From SZUA-186 sp041552135 (GTDB lineage: Bacteria > Pseudomonadota > Gammaproteobacteria > UBA9214): a stretch of DNA of 29,505 nt. The DNA lies in the NCBI GenBank assembly GCA_041552135.1, contig JBFELL010000015.1, forward strand, positions 1-29,505. The letters run 5' to 3'. Each line of letters begins with the position of its first letter. Position 1 is the stretch's first letter. The translations under genes were made by a program, and so were the position numbers. This document shows, one piece after another, positions 1 to 6,744 of this stretch. A model generated the notes under the pieces. It had not been told where the DNA came from. It made no database searches and saw nothing but the letters and a program-made list of their open reading frames with translations.

Positions 1-240
1 GCCGGCTATGTCGAGCAGACCGAGGGCGGTTTCAGCGCCCGTCGCCGGCACCTCGATGCCCTCGCCCGCGCTGCCGCCTGCATCGACGCGGGCAGCCGCC
101 AGCTTGCCGGGGCGCAGGCCGGAGAACTGCTGGCCGAGGAGTTGCGCCAGGCCCAGCAGGCGCTGTCGGAGATCACCGGCGAGTTCAGCAGCGATGACCT
201 GCTGGGGCGCATCTTCGGCAGTTTCTGCATCGGCAAATGA
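1..240 (+). CDS. mnmE: tRNA modification GTPase MnmE, C-terminal fragment
   Basis: Reading frame 1 is open from the first base to a TGA at 238-240 and encodes the last 79 residues of MnmE (TrmE); the start lies outside the window. MnmE is a GTPase that works with MnmG to put the 5-carboxymethylaminomethyl group on wobble uridine 34 of certain tRNAs. The fragment shows the helical C-terminal domain ([17 protein letters not shown], then the [20 protein letters not shown] tail). The terminal Cys-Ile-Gly-Lys is the family's invariant CxGK ending, with the functional cysteine. mnmG, often close by in gammaproteobacteria, is 3.9 kb downstream here, separated by four accessory genes. Confidence 0.96.
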   Translation, partial: AGYVEQTEGGFSARRRHLDALARAAACIDAGSRQLAGAQAGELLAEELRQAQQALSEITGEFSSDDLLGRIFGSFCIGK

Positions 241-430
241 AGTTGCCGGTGCCTTTTGCTATACAGGTAGCCCGCGCACTGTATTCCGCTGGCTGCTGCG
301 GTATGGTGTAGGTACAGAACCGGGACGGGTTTATCAGCTCGTTGGCAGAATGTGTACACGGGAAACCGTTTTTCACCTCATGCCAGTTATTATCCCTTCT
401 CTGACCGTTATTACAGGGGAGCCGTAATCC

Positions 431-889
431 ATGTCGGAAGCACTCAAGGCCATCCTCCGCCACCGGGATTTCCCGCGCGGCAAATGCTGGGATGAACAGG
501 ACTACTTGCCAGACCAGACCATTCTCAGGGAAGGCGAATCCAGCTGTGATCTTTTCCTGATCCTGTCAGGCGTGGTGCGCGCCAATATGGGAGTTGACGT
601 GTCGCCCGGGCAGCATGTCGAGTCCGGACTCATGGAAATGACCCACGGCGACACGTTTGGCGAGCTGAACCTGTACTGCGTGTCGGACCGGGCCGCCTCG
701 GTCGTGGCGCTGTCACAGACAAAGGTCATCCGTATCGACGGTGTTCGCCTGACGGCCTTCATGGAACGCTATCCGGAACTCGGCTACCCGGTGTTGAAGG
801 ACTTTTTCGTCAAGCACGCCGACATGCTGCGTATGGCCAAGGAGCGCCTCAGCAGCCTGTATGCCGACAAGTTGCGGCACGCCGACTAG
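431..889 (+). CDS. Cyclic nucleotide-binding domain protein, no output domain
   Basis: This 152-residue protein is essentially one cNMP-binding beta-roll. The roll runs from about residue 25 to 110. LFLILSGVV (41-49) is the typical strand, FGEL (76-79) and DRAAS (86-90) form a recognisable phosphate-binding cassette with the arginine kept (R87), and a helical tail follows. There is no helix-turn-helix, kinase or channel segment, so it is not a normal CRP/FNR regulator; it may be a soluble cyclic-nucleotide sensor acting through a partner. The ATG at 431 is well supported by an AGGGGAG ribosome site about 10 bases upstream. It sits between mnmE and a methyltransferase gene; no promoter stood out in the 190 bases upstream. 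The ligand (cAMP, cGMP or other) cannot be read from sequence alone. Confidence 0.85.
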   Translation: MSEALKAILRHRDFPRGKCWDEQDYLPDQTILREGESSCDLFLILSGVVRANMGVDVSPGQHVESGLMEMTHGDTFGELNLYCVSDRAASVVALSQTKVIRIDGVRLTAFMERYPELGYPVLKDFFVKHADMLRMAKERLSSLYADKLRHAD

Positions 890-892
890 CCT

Positions 893-973
893 CGACCCGC
901 GGGGATCACACCCTGCGGCGTGCATGAAACGCTACGGGTCGGCCTGTCCTGCGAAGCGGGTCACGCGCAGGAC
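893..973. repeat. Two adjacent inverted repeats downstream of the cNMP-binding gene
   Basis: Immediately after the stop codon, CGACCCG (893-899) pairs with CGGGTCG (935-941), and GTCCTGCG (946-953) pairs perfectly with CGCAGGAC (966-973). No run of T follows, so this is not a classical intrinsic terminator. It could slow 3' decay of the upstream mRNA or be a small dispersed repeat. Confidence 0.4.
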
Positions 974-1082
974 GCCGCAAACTCAACGTTTCCTGACCCG
1001 CTGTCCCCCCACGGTGCCGGAATATGTGGTTCCCTTGCTGATTCGACACTAATATTTAGTAAAATATAAATTTAGATATTTC

Positions 1083-1123
1083 ACTATAATAATACTTATC
1101 TAGCTGATATCACTACGTATTAA
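1083..1123 (+). promoter_or_regulatory. AT-rich promoter/operator module A (upstream of methyltransferase)
   Basis: The module reads ACTATAATAATAC (1083-1095), then TATCTAGCTGATA (1097-1109), then GTATTAA (1117-1123). TATC/GATA form an inverted repeat around TAGCT, and ATAC/GTAT form an outer pair. TATAAT (1085-1090) and TATTAA (1118-1123) are possible -10 boxes. It ends 29 bases before the methyltransferase ATG. The same arrangement recurs at 2194-2233 in front of the TetR gene, so I read this as a TetR-family operator overlapping a promoter. The sequence match is direct; the regulator assignment is inference. Confidence 0.55.
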
Positions 1124-1152
1124 ATATCTTTCCCGAGCTCCTATTGGCATTC

Positions 1153-2031
1153 ATGTCCACGACTGAAAAGATGAGTTCCCGCGAACTTGGGCTGGTGCTG
1201 GCGCAGCAGTTGCTGGACGTCGAGGACCTGCACTACGGGCTCTGGGATGCGGACCTGGTGCTGTCACTGGACAACCTCGCGACCGCCCAGCAGCGCTACA
1301 GCGACCTGTTGCTCGATACGGCCGACGGCGTGCTGGCCGGGGTGGCAACGCCGCGGGTACTCGATGTCGGCTGCGGAACGGGTCACCTGGCGGAGCAGAT
1401 GCTGGCGCGTGGCTGGGAGGTGACGGCCGTCAGTCCCTCGCGGGTGCTTGGCGATATGGCCCGCCAGCGCCTGGCCGCCTTCCCGGCCGGGCAGGCGCGC
1501 TTGCTGGAAGCCCGCTTCGAGGACCTGGACAGCGATGACCTCGGGCCGTTTGACCTGGTGCTGTTCAGCGAGAGCTTTCAGTACATACCCATGCCGGCCG
1601 TGTTCGGCAAACTGCCCGACCTGCTGGTGCCGGGCGCTCATGTGCTGGTTTACGATTTTTTCAAGACGGCGGCACATGGCGATGGTCAGCCCGGCGACCG
1701 CAGTTTCGGTGGCGGTCATCTGCTGGCGGAGTTTTACCGGCAGCGCGCCGCGACCCCCTTCGCGTTGCTGCGTGACGAGGACCTCACTCAGCGGGTCAGT
1801 CCCACCATCGAGTTGCTGGATGACTGGCTGAGACATCGGCTGGCGCCTGCCGGCAAGACGCTGGATTGTTATCTGCGTGACAATTATCCACGCCTGACCT
1901 GGCTGCTGACCTGGGTGCTGCGCCACAGACTGGCCCGGCTGCGCTACAAGTACCTGTCGGGCAATCGCAGCCGTGCCGTGTTCGAGAAATACAAAAGCTA
2001 TCGCCTGCTGGTGCTGCGACGGCTGGAATGA
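1153..2031 (+). CDS. Class I SAM-dependent methyltransferase
   Basis: This 292-residue protein carries a clear Rossmann methyltransferase core: motif I VLDVGCGTGHLA (69-80), an acidic/post-I region around TAVSPSR (91-97), and FDLVLFSESFQYIP (133-146) followed by the LLVPGAHVLVYDFF strand (157-170). A conserved-looking C-terminal part (KTAAHGDGQPGDRSFGGGH, 171-189; SPTIELLDDWL, 216-226; basic helices 258-290) probably forms the substrate cap and hints at a small-molecule or lipid-like substrate, which I cannot identify. The frame can begin at TTG 1144, ATG 1153 or ATG 1171; I chose 1153, though none has a strong ribosome site. It is preceded by a palindromic module shared with the tetR gene downstream, suggesting common control. 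Confidence 0.85.
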   Translation: MSTTEKMSSRELGLVLAQQLLDVEDLHYGLWDADLVLSLDNLATAQQRYSDLLLDTADGVLAGVATPRVLDVGCGTGHLAEQMLARGWEVTAVSPSRVLGDMARQRLAAFPAGQARLLEARFEDLDSDDLGPFDLVLFSESFQYIPMPAVFGKLPDLLVPGAHVLVYDFFKTAAHGDGQPGDRSFGGGHLLAEFYRQRAATPFALLRDEDLTQRVSPTIELLDDWLRHRLAPAGKTLDCYLRDNYPRLTWLLTWVLRHRLARLRYKYLSGNRSRAVFEKYKSYRLLVLRRLE

Positions 2032-2193
2032 GGGCACCGAAGTCCTGCAAGACGTCGTCACAGGCAGGGTAATTCCGGCCTGACAATGGATAAATTTGGG
2101 TAAGCAATAATATTGGAGTTCATATTTCCCTGGATGACGGGATTGGGGGTATTTCAGGGCTTTTATTCAGGGTATTATATAAAAGTAGTGGTA

Positions 2194-2233
2194 ACTATAA
2201 ATACATTCTATCTAGCTGATAGTAATGTATAAT
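2194..2233 (+). promoter_or_regulatory. AT-rich promoter/operator module B (upstream of tetR gene)
   Basis: ACTATAAATAC (2194-2204) is followed by TATCTAGCTGATA (2209-2221) and TGTATAAT (2226-2233), the last containing a perfect -10 hexamer TATAAT at 2228-2233. The inner inverted repeat CTATC/GATAG and the outer pair ATACATT (2201-2207)/AATGTAT (2224-2230) make a long, slightly offset palindrome just upstream of the -10 box, a typical repressor position. It matches module A at 1083-1123 closely. Transcription from here would give a leader of about 195 bases before the tetR ATG. Confidence 0.55.
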
Positions 2234-2410
2234 CCTGTGTTCAATCGAACAGTTTCAGCCAGGCCTGGCAGGGCCCGACAGGCATCTCCGGATCTTTCCA
2301 CAGGTTTTTTATGGGTTAATTACGAGGATTACCAAACGGGCCGTGTCATGGTCAGGCGTTTTGTATTATTTCGTATCAATATCAGTGACCTGGTTTACTC
2401 TGGTGATTAG

Positions 2411-2416
2411 TATAAT
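2411..2416 (+). promoter_or_regulatory. Possible tetR -10 box (TATAAT)
   Basis: A perfect TATAAT lies twenty bases before the tetR ATG at 2436. The best -35 candidate, GTGACC at 2385-2390, has a long 20-base spacer. If used, the transcript would have a leader of only about a dozen bases, which fits the lack of a good ribosome site before 2436. Confidence 0.4.
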
Positions 2417-2435
2417 TTTATAGTAGTCTGCATAT

Positions 2436-3104
2436 ATGGTCGATCTGCCGAAACCTTCCCTGCGCGAACGTAAATTTGCCCGCACCCGCCTGGCGCTGGC
2501 GGATGTGACCACCCGGCACCTCAACTCGGCCTCCCTGGAAAGTCTGTCCGTGAAGAGCCTGTGCGAGCGGGTGCAGATATCCGAGGCAACCTTTTTCAAC
2601 TACTTTCCCAGGAAGGATGCACTGATTGCCTATCTCGACAAGCTGTGGACCCTGGAGCTGAGCTGGTATGGCAGACAGGCCGCCGCCCAGCACGAAGGCC
2701 TGGCGGTGATCGAGGCCCTGTTCCGTTATACCGCCATCCAGGTACAGAAAAAGCCCGGTCTTATGGGCGAGATCATCGCCTACGAGGCGCGTGACCGGGA
2801 ACATGCGCCACGCCCTGAGATTACCCGTGCTGAACGCGCCATGGCCTTCCCTGACCTTGACGGTATCGAGGAGATCGAGGTCGACAACCTGGAGGCATTG
2901 TTGAAGACGGCCTTGATGCAGGCCATCAAGCAGGGTGAATTGCCGGAAAACACCCTCATCCCGGCCGCAATGGTGGGGCTGGTGTCTATTTTCTACGGTG
3001 TGCCGCTCGCGATACAGCACTCCAATCCGGCCAGCATCGGGCCCATGTACCGGCAGCAACTGGAGTTGCTGTGGGCCGGCCTGAGCAGCGCCTCAGTGAA
3101 GTAG
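2436..3104 (+). CDS. TetR/AcrR-family transcriptional regulator
   Basis: This 222-residue protein has the TetR layout: an N-terminal helix-turn-helix at about residues 34-58 (LSVKSLCERVQISEATFFNYF, with FFNYFPRKDALI leading into helix 4), then an all-helical ligand-binding and dimerisation domain. TetR proteins usually repress their own gene and neighbours and release DNA when a small molecule binds. The paired palindromes at 1097-1109 and 2209-2221 are its most likely operators because they stand before this gene and the methyltransferase gene. Ribosome site before ATG 2436 is poor; the start is chosen because it gives the normal N-terminal arm length. The ligand is unknown. Confidence 0.9.
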   Translation: MVDLPKPSLRERKFARTRLALADVTTRHLNSASLESLSVKSLCERVQISEATFFNYFPRKDALIAYLDKLWTLELSWYGRQAAAQHEGLAVIEALFRYTAIQVQKKPGLMGEIIAYEARDREHAPRPEITRAERAMAFPDLDGIEEIEVDNLEALLKTALMQAIKQGELPENTLIPAAMVGLVSIFYGVPLAIQHSNPASIGPMYRQQLELLWAGLSSASVK

Positions 3105-3118
3105 GGAAATGATAGTCA

Positions 3119-3385
3119 CCACGCAGGGGCAAGGCACGCAGGGAAAAACACGGGCTGGAATAACATCGCATCGTCGTTCCCGTGCGATGTCCAGGGCGCA
3201 CACATCGTCACTCTCGCGCATCCCTCAACTTCGCCACACTCGAACATCCCGTCCAGCGAGCGGGCCGCATGCGGAGCGAGCAGACGGGCATCCACGAACA
3301 GACGGGATATCAATTCAGGCTGGATTCCCGCCTTCGCGGGTATGGCGGGCGTTAACCGTTATTTTTCTTTGCGTCGCTGCGCCGA
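3119..3385. repeat. Decayed repeat/MITE-like region
   Basis: This gene-free stretch after tetR contains several palindromes: ACATCGCA (3163-3170)/TGCGATGT (3183-3190), CCGCATGCGG near 3268, and CCCGC-CTTC-GCGGG (3327-3340). The last sits in TGGATTCCCGCCTTCGCGGG, a sequence I recognise as a dispersed repeat widespread in proteobacteria. The ends resemble each other in inverted orientation: GGCACGCAGGGAAAAACACGG (3133-3153) against the complement of CCGTTATTTTTCTTTGCGTCGC (3357-3378). Together these suggest one or more old non-coding mobile repeats. No transposase is present. The boundaries are approximate. Confidence 0.45.
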
Positions 3386-3400
3386 ATAATGCTGAGTGAA

Positions 3401-3988
3401 CTACCGCCGTGCTTTATCGAGTGATTCCTTCCAGTTGCTGGCCAGGCCAGGCCACCAGCCGGGCTGGTAATCCTGCCACCAGCTGTGCATGGCACGTTGC
3501 AGGAATCGGCCGATGGCGGGGATGTCGGATTTCAGGAAATGAGCAAATCGCTGCCTGATGCGTACTTTTAGCGACGGCTTGGCCAGCATTTCCAGCATGG
3601 TGTGCTCGCGTTGCCTGGCCAGCCAGAGTTCATTGTCGAGGCTGGTTTCCAGCGAGCGCATGCGCTGCTGCAGTTTCTGCAACTCCCTGACCGAGGCCTG
3701 CTTGTCGGCCCTGCCGGAGACCGCCTCGAGGCGTTTTTCCAGTATTGCGATGCGCTCCTGCAGATGCTCCAGGTCGACCGGAGGAAGGCTGGCAGGTTTC
3801 GGCAGGGTATTGCCGTTTATCGGGAAGCCACGCCTGGCAGGTGAAACGGGTTTTCGCGAGGCGGTACGCGGATGCGGTGTCGGCAATGGTGCTACGCCGG
3901 CCCTGGACGCCTTTTTGGGTGGTGCGCTGCTGTCGGGTCGCCTGGGGTTGGCCCCTCCTTCATCCTTGTTGAATTCAAGGAGTCTCAT
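3401..3988 (-). CDS. Hypothetical coiled-coil protein
   Basis: I do not recognise this 195-residue protein. It has three visible parts: a basic, proline- and serine-rich low-complexity N-terminus (about residues 10-70), a heptad-like coiled coil (about 73-135, LEHLQERIAILEKRLE onward), and a conserved-looking C-terminus with FLKSDIPAIGRFLQR and a tryptophan-rich end (WWQDYQPGWWPGLASNW). There is no signal peptide or membrane segment, so it is probably cytoplasmic. The frame is open further upstream, but ATG 3988 is chosen because GAGGTG lies 7 bases before it on the reverse strand. It reads away from mnmG and is preceded by a palindrome at 4002-4035 that may be its operator. Confidence 0.75.
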   Translation of the reverse strand: MRLLEFNKDEGGANPRRPDSSAPPKKASRAGVAPLPTPHPRTASRKPVSPARRGFPINGNTLPKPASLPPVDLEHLQERIAILEKRLEAVSGRADKQASVRELQKLQQRMRSLETSLDNELWLARQREHTMLEMLAKPSLKVRIRQRFAHFLKSDIPAIGRFLQRAMHSWWQDYQPGWWPGLASNWKESLDKARR

Positions 3989-4001
3989 GCATAACACCTC
4001 A

Positions 4002-4035
4002 TATTGTGTGATTTGAGCTATATTATCACAACATA
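4002..4035 (-). promoter_or_regulatory. Palindromic operator candidate and extended -10 of the coiled-coil gene
   Basis: TATTGTGTGAT (4002-4012) and ATCACAACATA (4025-4035) are inverted arms matching at 9 of 11 positions around a 12-base centre. On the reverse strand the right arm contains TGTGATAAT, an extended -10 element (GATAAT is the complement of 4022-4027), so a bound protein would block this promoter. The TGTGA half-sites resemble CRP half-sites but are 14 bases apart instead of 6. Confidence 0.4.
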
Positions 4036-4083
4036 TACGGATACATAGTGTTTGGAATGACAAACGGCGAGAATTTTTGGCGA

Positions 4084-4113
4084 TTGCCCGCGCGGAACGG
4101 CGCGACATAGAAT
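4084..4113 (+). promoter_or_regulatory. Probable mnmG promoter
   Basis: TTGCCC (4084-4089) and TAGAAT (4108-4113) are separated by 18 bases, a reasonable sigma70-type promoter. It would start RNA near 4120, just ahead of the mnmG start. This implies mnmG-rsmG-par is transcribed independently of mnmE. Confidence 0.5.
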
Positions 4114-4143
4114 CCGGATAGTTTTTTATTGGTAGTCAGGACA

Positions 4144-6027
4144 TTGGCAAGCTCTACACGACAATTCGAGGTCATCATCATTGGCGGTGGTCATGCCGGC
4201 ACCGAGGCGGCGCTGGCAGCGGCACGCCTGGGTGTCCGTACCCTGCTGCTTACGCATAACGTCGATACCCTCGGCCAGATGAGCTGCAATCCGGCCATTG
4301 GCGGCATCGGCAAGAGTCACCTGGTAAAGGAAATCGATGCCCTGGGTGGCGTCATGGCGCGTGCCACGGACCGGGCCGGCATCCACTTTCGCATGCTCAA
4401 CGCCAGCAAGGGGCCGGCGGTGCGCGCAACACGTGCCCAGGCCGATCGGGTGCTGTACCGGCGGGCTGTCCGCCATGCCCTGGAGAATCAGCCAGGCCTG
4501 CACATCTTCCAGCAGGCCGTGGTCGACCTCATTGTCAAAGACGGCAGGGTCAGCGGCGTGAAAACCTGCATGGGAGTCGTGTTCCATGCGCCGGCTGTCG
4601 TGCTGACGGTGGGTACCTTTCTGGGCGGGCGGATCCACATCGGCAAGGACAGCCATGCCGGTGGCCGCGCCGGCGACCCGCCGGCGAACAGGCTGGCAGC
4701 GCGGCTGCGTGAATTGCCACTGCGCGTTGCGCGGCTGAAGACCGGCACCCCGCCGCGTATCGACGGGCGCAGCATCGATTACAGCCGGCTGGCGGAACAG
4801 CCGGGGGACCGGCCGCTGCCGGTGATGTCCTACCTTGGTAACGCCGGCGAGCACCCGCGACAGGTCAGCTGTCATATTACCCATACCCGCGAGCAGACCC
4901 ACGACATCATCCGCGGCGGGCTTGTGGATTCACCCATGGTCACCGGCGCGATCGAGGGCACCGGGCCGCGCTATTGCCCGTCGATCGAGGACAAGGTGGT
5001 GCGCTTTGCCGGCAAGGCATCGCACCAGATATTCGTCGAGCCCGAGGGGCTCGACACCCACGAGGTCTACCCGAACGGGATTTCCACCAGTCTGGCCTTC
5101 GATGTGCAGGAGCGGATGGTGCATTCCATCGCCGGTTTCGAGCGGGCGAACATCACGCGGCCGGGTTACGCCATCGAATATGACTTCTTCGACCCGAGGG
5201 ACCTGCGGGCGTCGCTGGAGACGCGCGTCATCGGTGGACTGTTTTTCGCTGGCCAGATCAACGGCACCACCGGCTACGAAGAGGCGGCGGCACAGGGCCT
5301 GATTGCCGGTCTGAACGCCGCAAGGCAGGTGCGGGACAGGGCGCCCTGGACACCACGCCGGGACGAGGCCTATATCGGCGTGCTGATCGACGATCTGGTC
5401 ACCTGCGGTACCGGCGAACCCTACCGGATGTTCACCAGCCGGGCGGAATACCGCCTGCTGCTGCGCGAGGACAATGCCGACCTGCGCCTGACAGAGCGGG
5501 GTCGTGAACTGGGTCTGGTGGACGAGATGCGCTGGCAGGCGTTCAGCAAAAAGCGCTCGGCAATCGAGCAGGAGCAACTGCGCCTGCAGGGCCTGCTGGT
5601 ACGACCGGGCACGCCGGTCGAGGCGCTGCTGGAAAAGCCGCTGTCACGCGAGCTGTTCGCAGCGGATCTGCTGCGCCGGCCCGGCATCCGCTATCGTGAG
5701 CTGATGAAGATTGACGGACTCGGTCCTGGCGTGGAGGATGCGCGGGTGGCCGAGCAGATCGAGGTGCAGGCGAAATACGCCGGTTACGTGGATCGCCAGC
5801 ATGCCGAGATCAAGCGGCACAAACGTCACCAGTCACAAGCCTTGCCGGTCGATTTGGATTACAATGCCGTGCGGGGGCTTTCAAACGAGGTGTGCGAAAA
5901 GCTGCAGGCGGTAAGGCCCGAAACCATCGGCCAGGCATCGCGCATACCGGGCATGACACCGGCAGCCGTATCATTGCTGCTGATTCATCTCAAGAAAACC
6001 GGCATAACCGAACGCAGACGCGCATGA
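4144..6027 (+). CDS. mnmG: tRNA uridine-34 5-carboxymethylaminomethyl modification enzyme MnmG
   Basis: MnmG (GidA) is the FAD-binding partner of MnmE in tRNA wobble-uridine modification. The N-terminus has the dinucleotide-binding motif GGGHAGTE (residues 14-21), followed by the family signature [18 protein letters not shown] and the second functional cysteine in [23 protein letters not shown] and the helical C-terminal MnmE-binding domain ([22 protein letters not shown]) are complete. With TTG 4144 as start the protein has 627 residues, close to the E. coli 629, and a short N-terminal lead like its homologues. The only other in-frame start is TTG 4129; neither has well-spaced ribosome binding bases (AGGA ends 2 bases before 4144). 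No ATG is available. rsmG follows after 18 bases. Confidence 0.97.
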   Translation: MASSTRQFEVIIIGGGHAGTEAALAAARLGVRTLLLTHNVDTLGQMSCNPAIGGIGKSHLVKEIDALGGVMARATDRAGIHFRMLNASKGPAVRATRAQADRVLYRRAVRHALENQPGLHIFQQAVVDLIVKDGRVSGVKTCMGVVFHAPAVVLTVGTFLGGRIHIGKDSHAGGRAGDPPANRLAARLRELPLRVARLKTGTPPRIDGRSIDYSRLAEQPGDRPLPVMSYLGNAGEHPRQVSCHITHTREQTHDIIRGGLVDSPMVTGAIEGTGPRYCPSIEDKVVRFAGKASHQIFVEPEGLDTHEVYPNGISTSLAFDVQERMVHSIAGFERANITRPGYAIEYDFFDPRDLRASLETRVIGGLFFAGQINGTTGYEEAAAQGLIAGLNAARQVRDRAPWTPRRDEAYIGVLIDDLVTCGTGEPYRMFTSRAEYRLLLREDNADLRLTERGRELGLVDEMRWQAFSKKRSAIEQEQLRLQGLLVRPGTPVEALLEKPLSRELFAADLLRRPGIRYRELMKIDGLGPGVEDARVAEQIEVQAKYAGYVDRQHAEIKRHKRHQSQALPVDLDYNAVRGLSNEVCEKLQAVRPETIGQASRIPGMTPAAVSLLLIHLKKTGITERRRA

Positions 6028-6045
6028 GGTCAGCGAAACCAGCAT

Positions 6046-6720
6046 ATGTATAACCGCACCTTCAGAGGCAAGGGACAGCACAACAAGTTCGTTCATCCGG
6101 AAGATCTCCTGGAAGATGGCCTGTACGAACTTGGCCTTGATGAACAACTGGCCGGTGATGAACGCCTGATGGAGTTCATCACCGAACTGATGAACTGGAA
6201 TCGCATCTACAATCTGACATCGGTGCGCAAGCCCACGGAGATCGTGACCCGTCACATCCTCGACAGCCTGACGGTGCTGCCGTATCTGCATGGCAGGCGC
6301 ATCCTGGACATCGGCACCGGCGCCGGCCTGCCCGGCATTCCGCTGGCGGTGGCCTCGCCGGAGCGCGAATTCACCCTGCTGGACTCCAGCAGCAAGAAAC
6401 TGCGCTTCGTGCAGCAGACACTGGCGATTATCACACTCGAGAATGTCATACTGGAGAACAAACGCATCGAGGAATACCGGCCGGAAGAGCGGTTCGACAC
6501 CATCATCTGCCGGGCCTTTTCCGACCTGCATGAACTCTACCGGCATGCATCCAGTCTGATTGCAGAGGACGGTCGCATACTGGCCATGAAGGGTGTCTAC
6601 CCGATGACGGAAATCGAGTGCCTGGTAGACAAGGACGTGGTTGACGAGGTGATTCCTCTCAAGGTGCCGGGGATGGACGCCGAGCGCCATCTGGTCTGCA
6701 TGCATGCGGCGGCGCGCTAA
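6046..6720 (+). CDS. rsmG: 16S rRNA (guanine-527-N7) methyltransferase RsmG
   Basis: RsmG (GidB) methylates G527 of 16S rRNA using SAM. The SAM motif I ILDIGTGAGLPGIPLA, the upstream WNRIYNLTSVRKPTEIVTRH region, the LLDSSSKKLRF acidic loop, the CRAFSDL active-site loop and the C-terminal DAERHLVCM ending are all present. The protein is 224 residues against about 207 in E. coli; the extra length is a basic N-terminus (MYNRTFRGKGQHNKF) before the conserved domain. ATG 6046 is the evident start, though the GAGGTC ribosome-like sequence is some 15 bases away. It follows mnmG and precedes parA, the standard gidAB-parAB order, and is probably co-transcribed. Confidence 0.96.
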   Translation: MYNRTFRGKGQHNKFVHPEDLLEDGLYELGLDEQLAGDERLMEFITELMNWNRIYNLTSVRKPTEIVTRHILDSLTVLPYLHGRRILDIGTGAGLPGIPLAVASPEREFTLLDSSSKKLRFVQQTLAIITLENVILENKRIEEYRPEERFDTIICRAFSDLHELYRHASSLIAEDGRILAMKGVYPMTEIECLVDKDVVDEVIPLKVPGMDAERHLVCMHAAAR

Positions 6721-6744
6721 ACGGGTTCCGGGGTACACAAGATC

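Larger units (their letters stand above)
2032..2435. other. 404-base AT-rich intergenic region
   Basis: The stretch between the methyltransferase and tetR genes contains no convincing gene. It holds near-repeats (TATTTCAGGG at 2150-2159; ATTCAGGGTATT at 2165-2176), promoter module B (2194-2233), two short palindromes just downstream (GTTCAATCGAAC at 2239-2250; GCCAGGCCTGGC at 2258-2269), and a TATAAT box at 2411-2416 twenty bases before the tetR ATG. A 61-codon frame at 2225-2410 begins inside the promoter box, has no ribosome site and is probably not a gene. The region is strikingly AT-rich compared with flanking coding sequence. Confidence 0.7.

Noticed and set aside
1884..1892. DnaA-box-like TTATCCACG, considered as sign of an origin
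   Set aside because: Single near-match inside the methyltransferase gene; no cluster of boxes found in the mnmE-mnmG interval.
2225..2410. 61-codon frame between the methyltransferase and tetR genes
   Set aside because: Its ATG lies inside the palindrome/-10 region of promoter module B, there is no ribosome site and no recognisable sequence.
3109..3399. 96-codon frame after tetR
   Set aside because: It runs through a palindrome-rich repeat region and has the composition of repeats, not a protein.
4002..4035. CRP-binding site
   Set aside because: The TGTGA and TCACA half-sites are 14 bases apart, not the 6 required for CRP; kept only as an operator candidate for an unknown protein.
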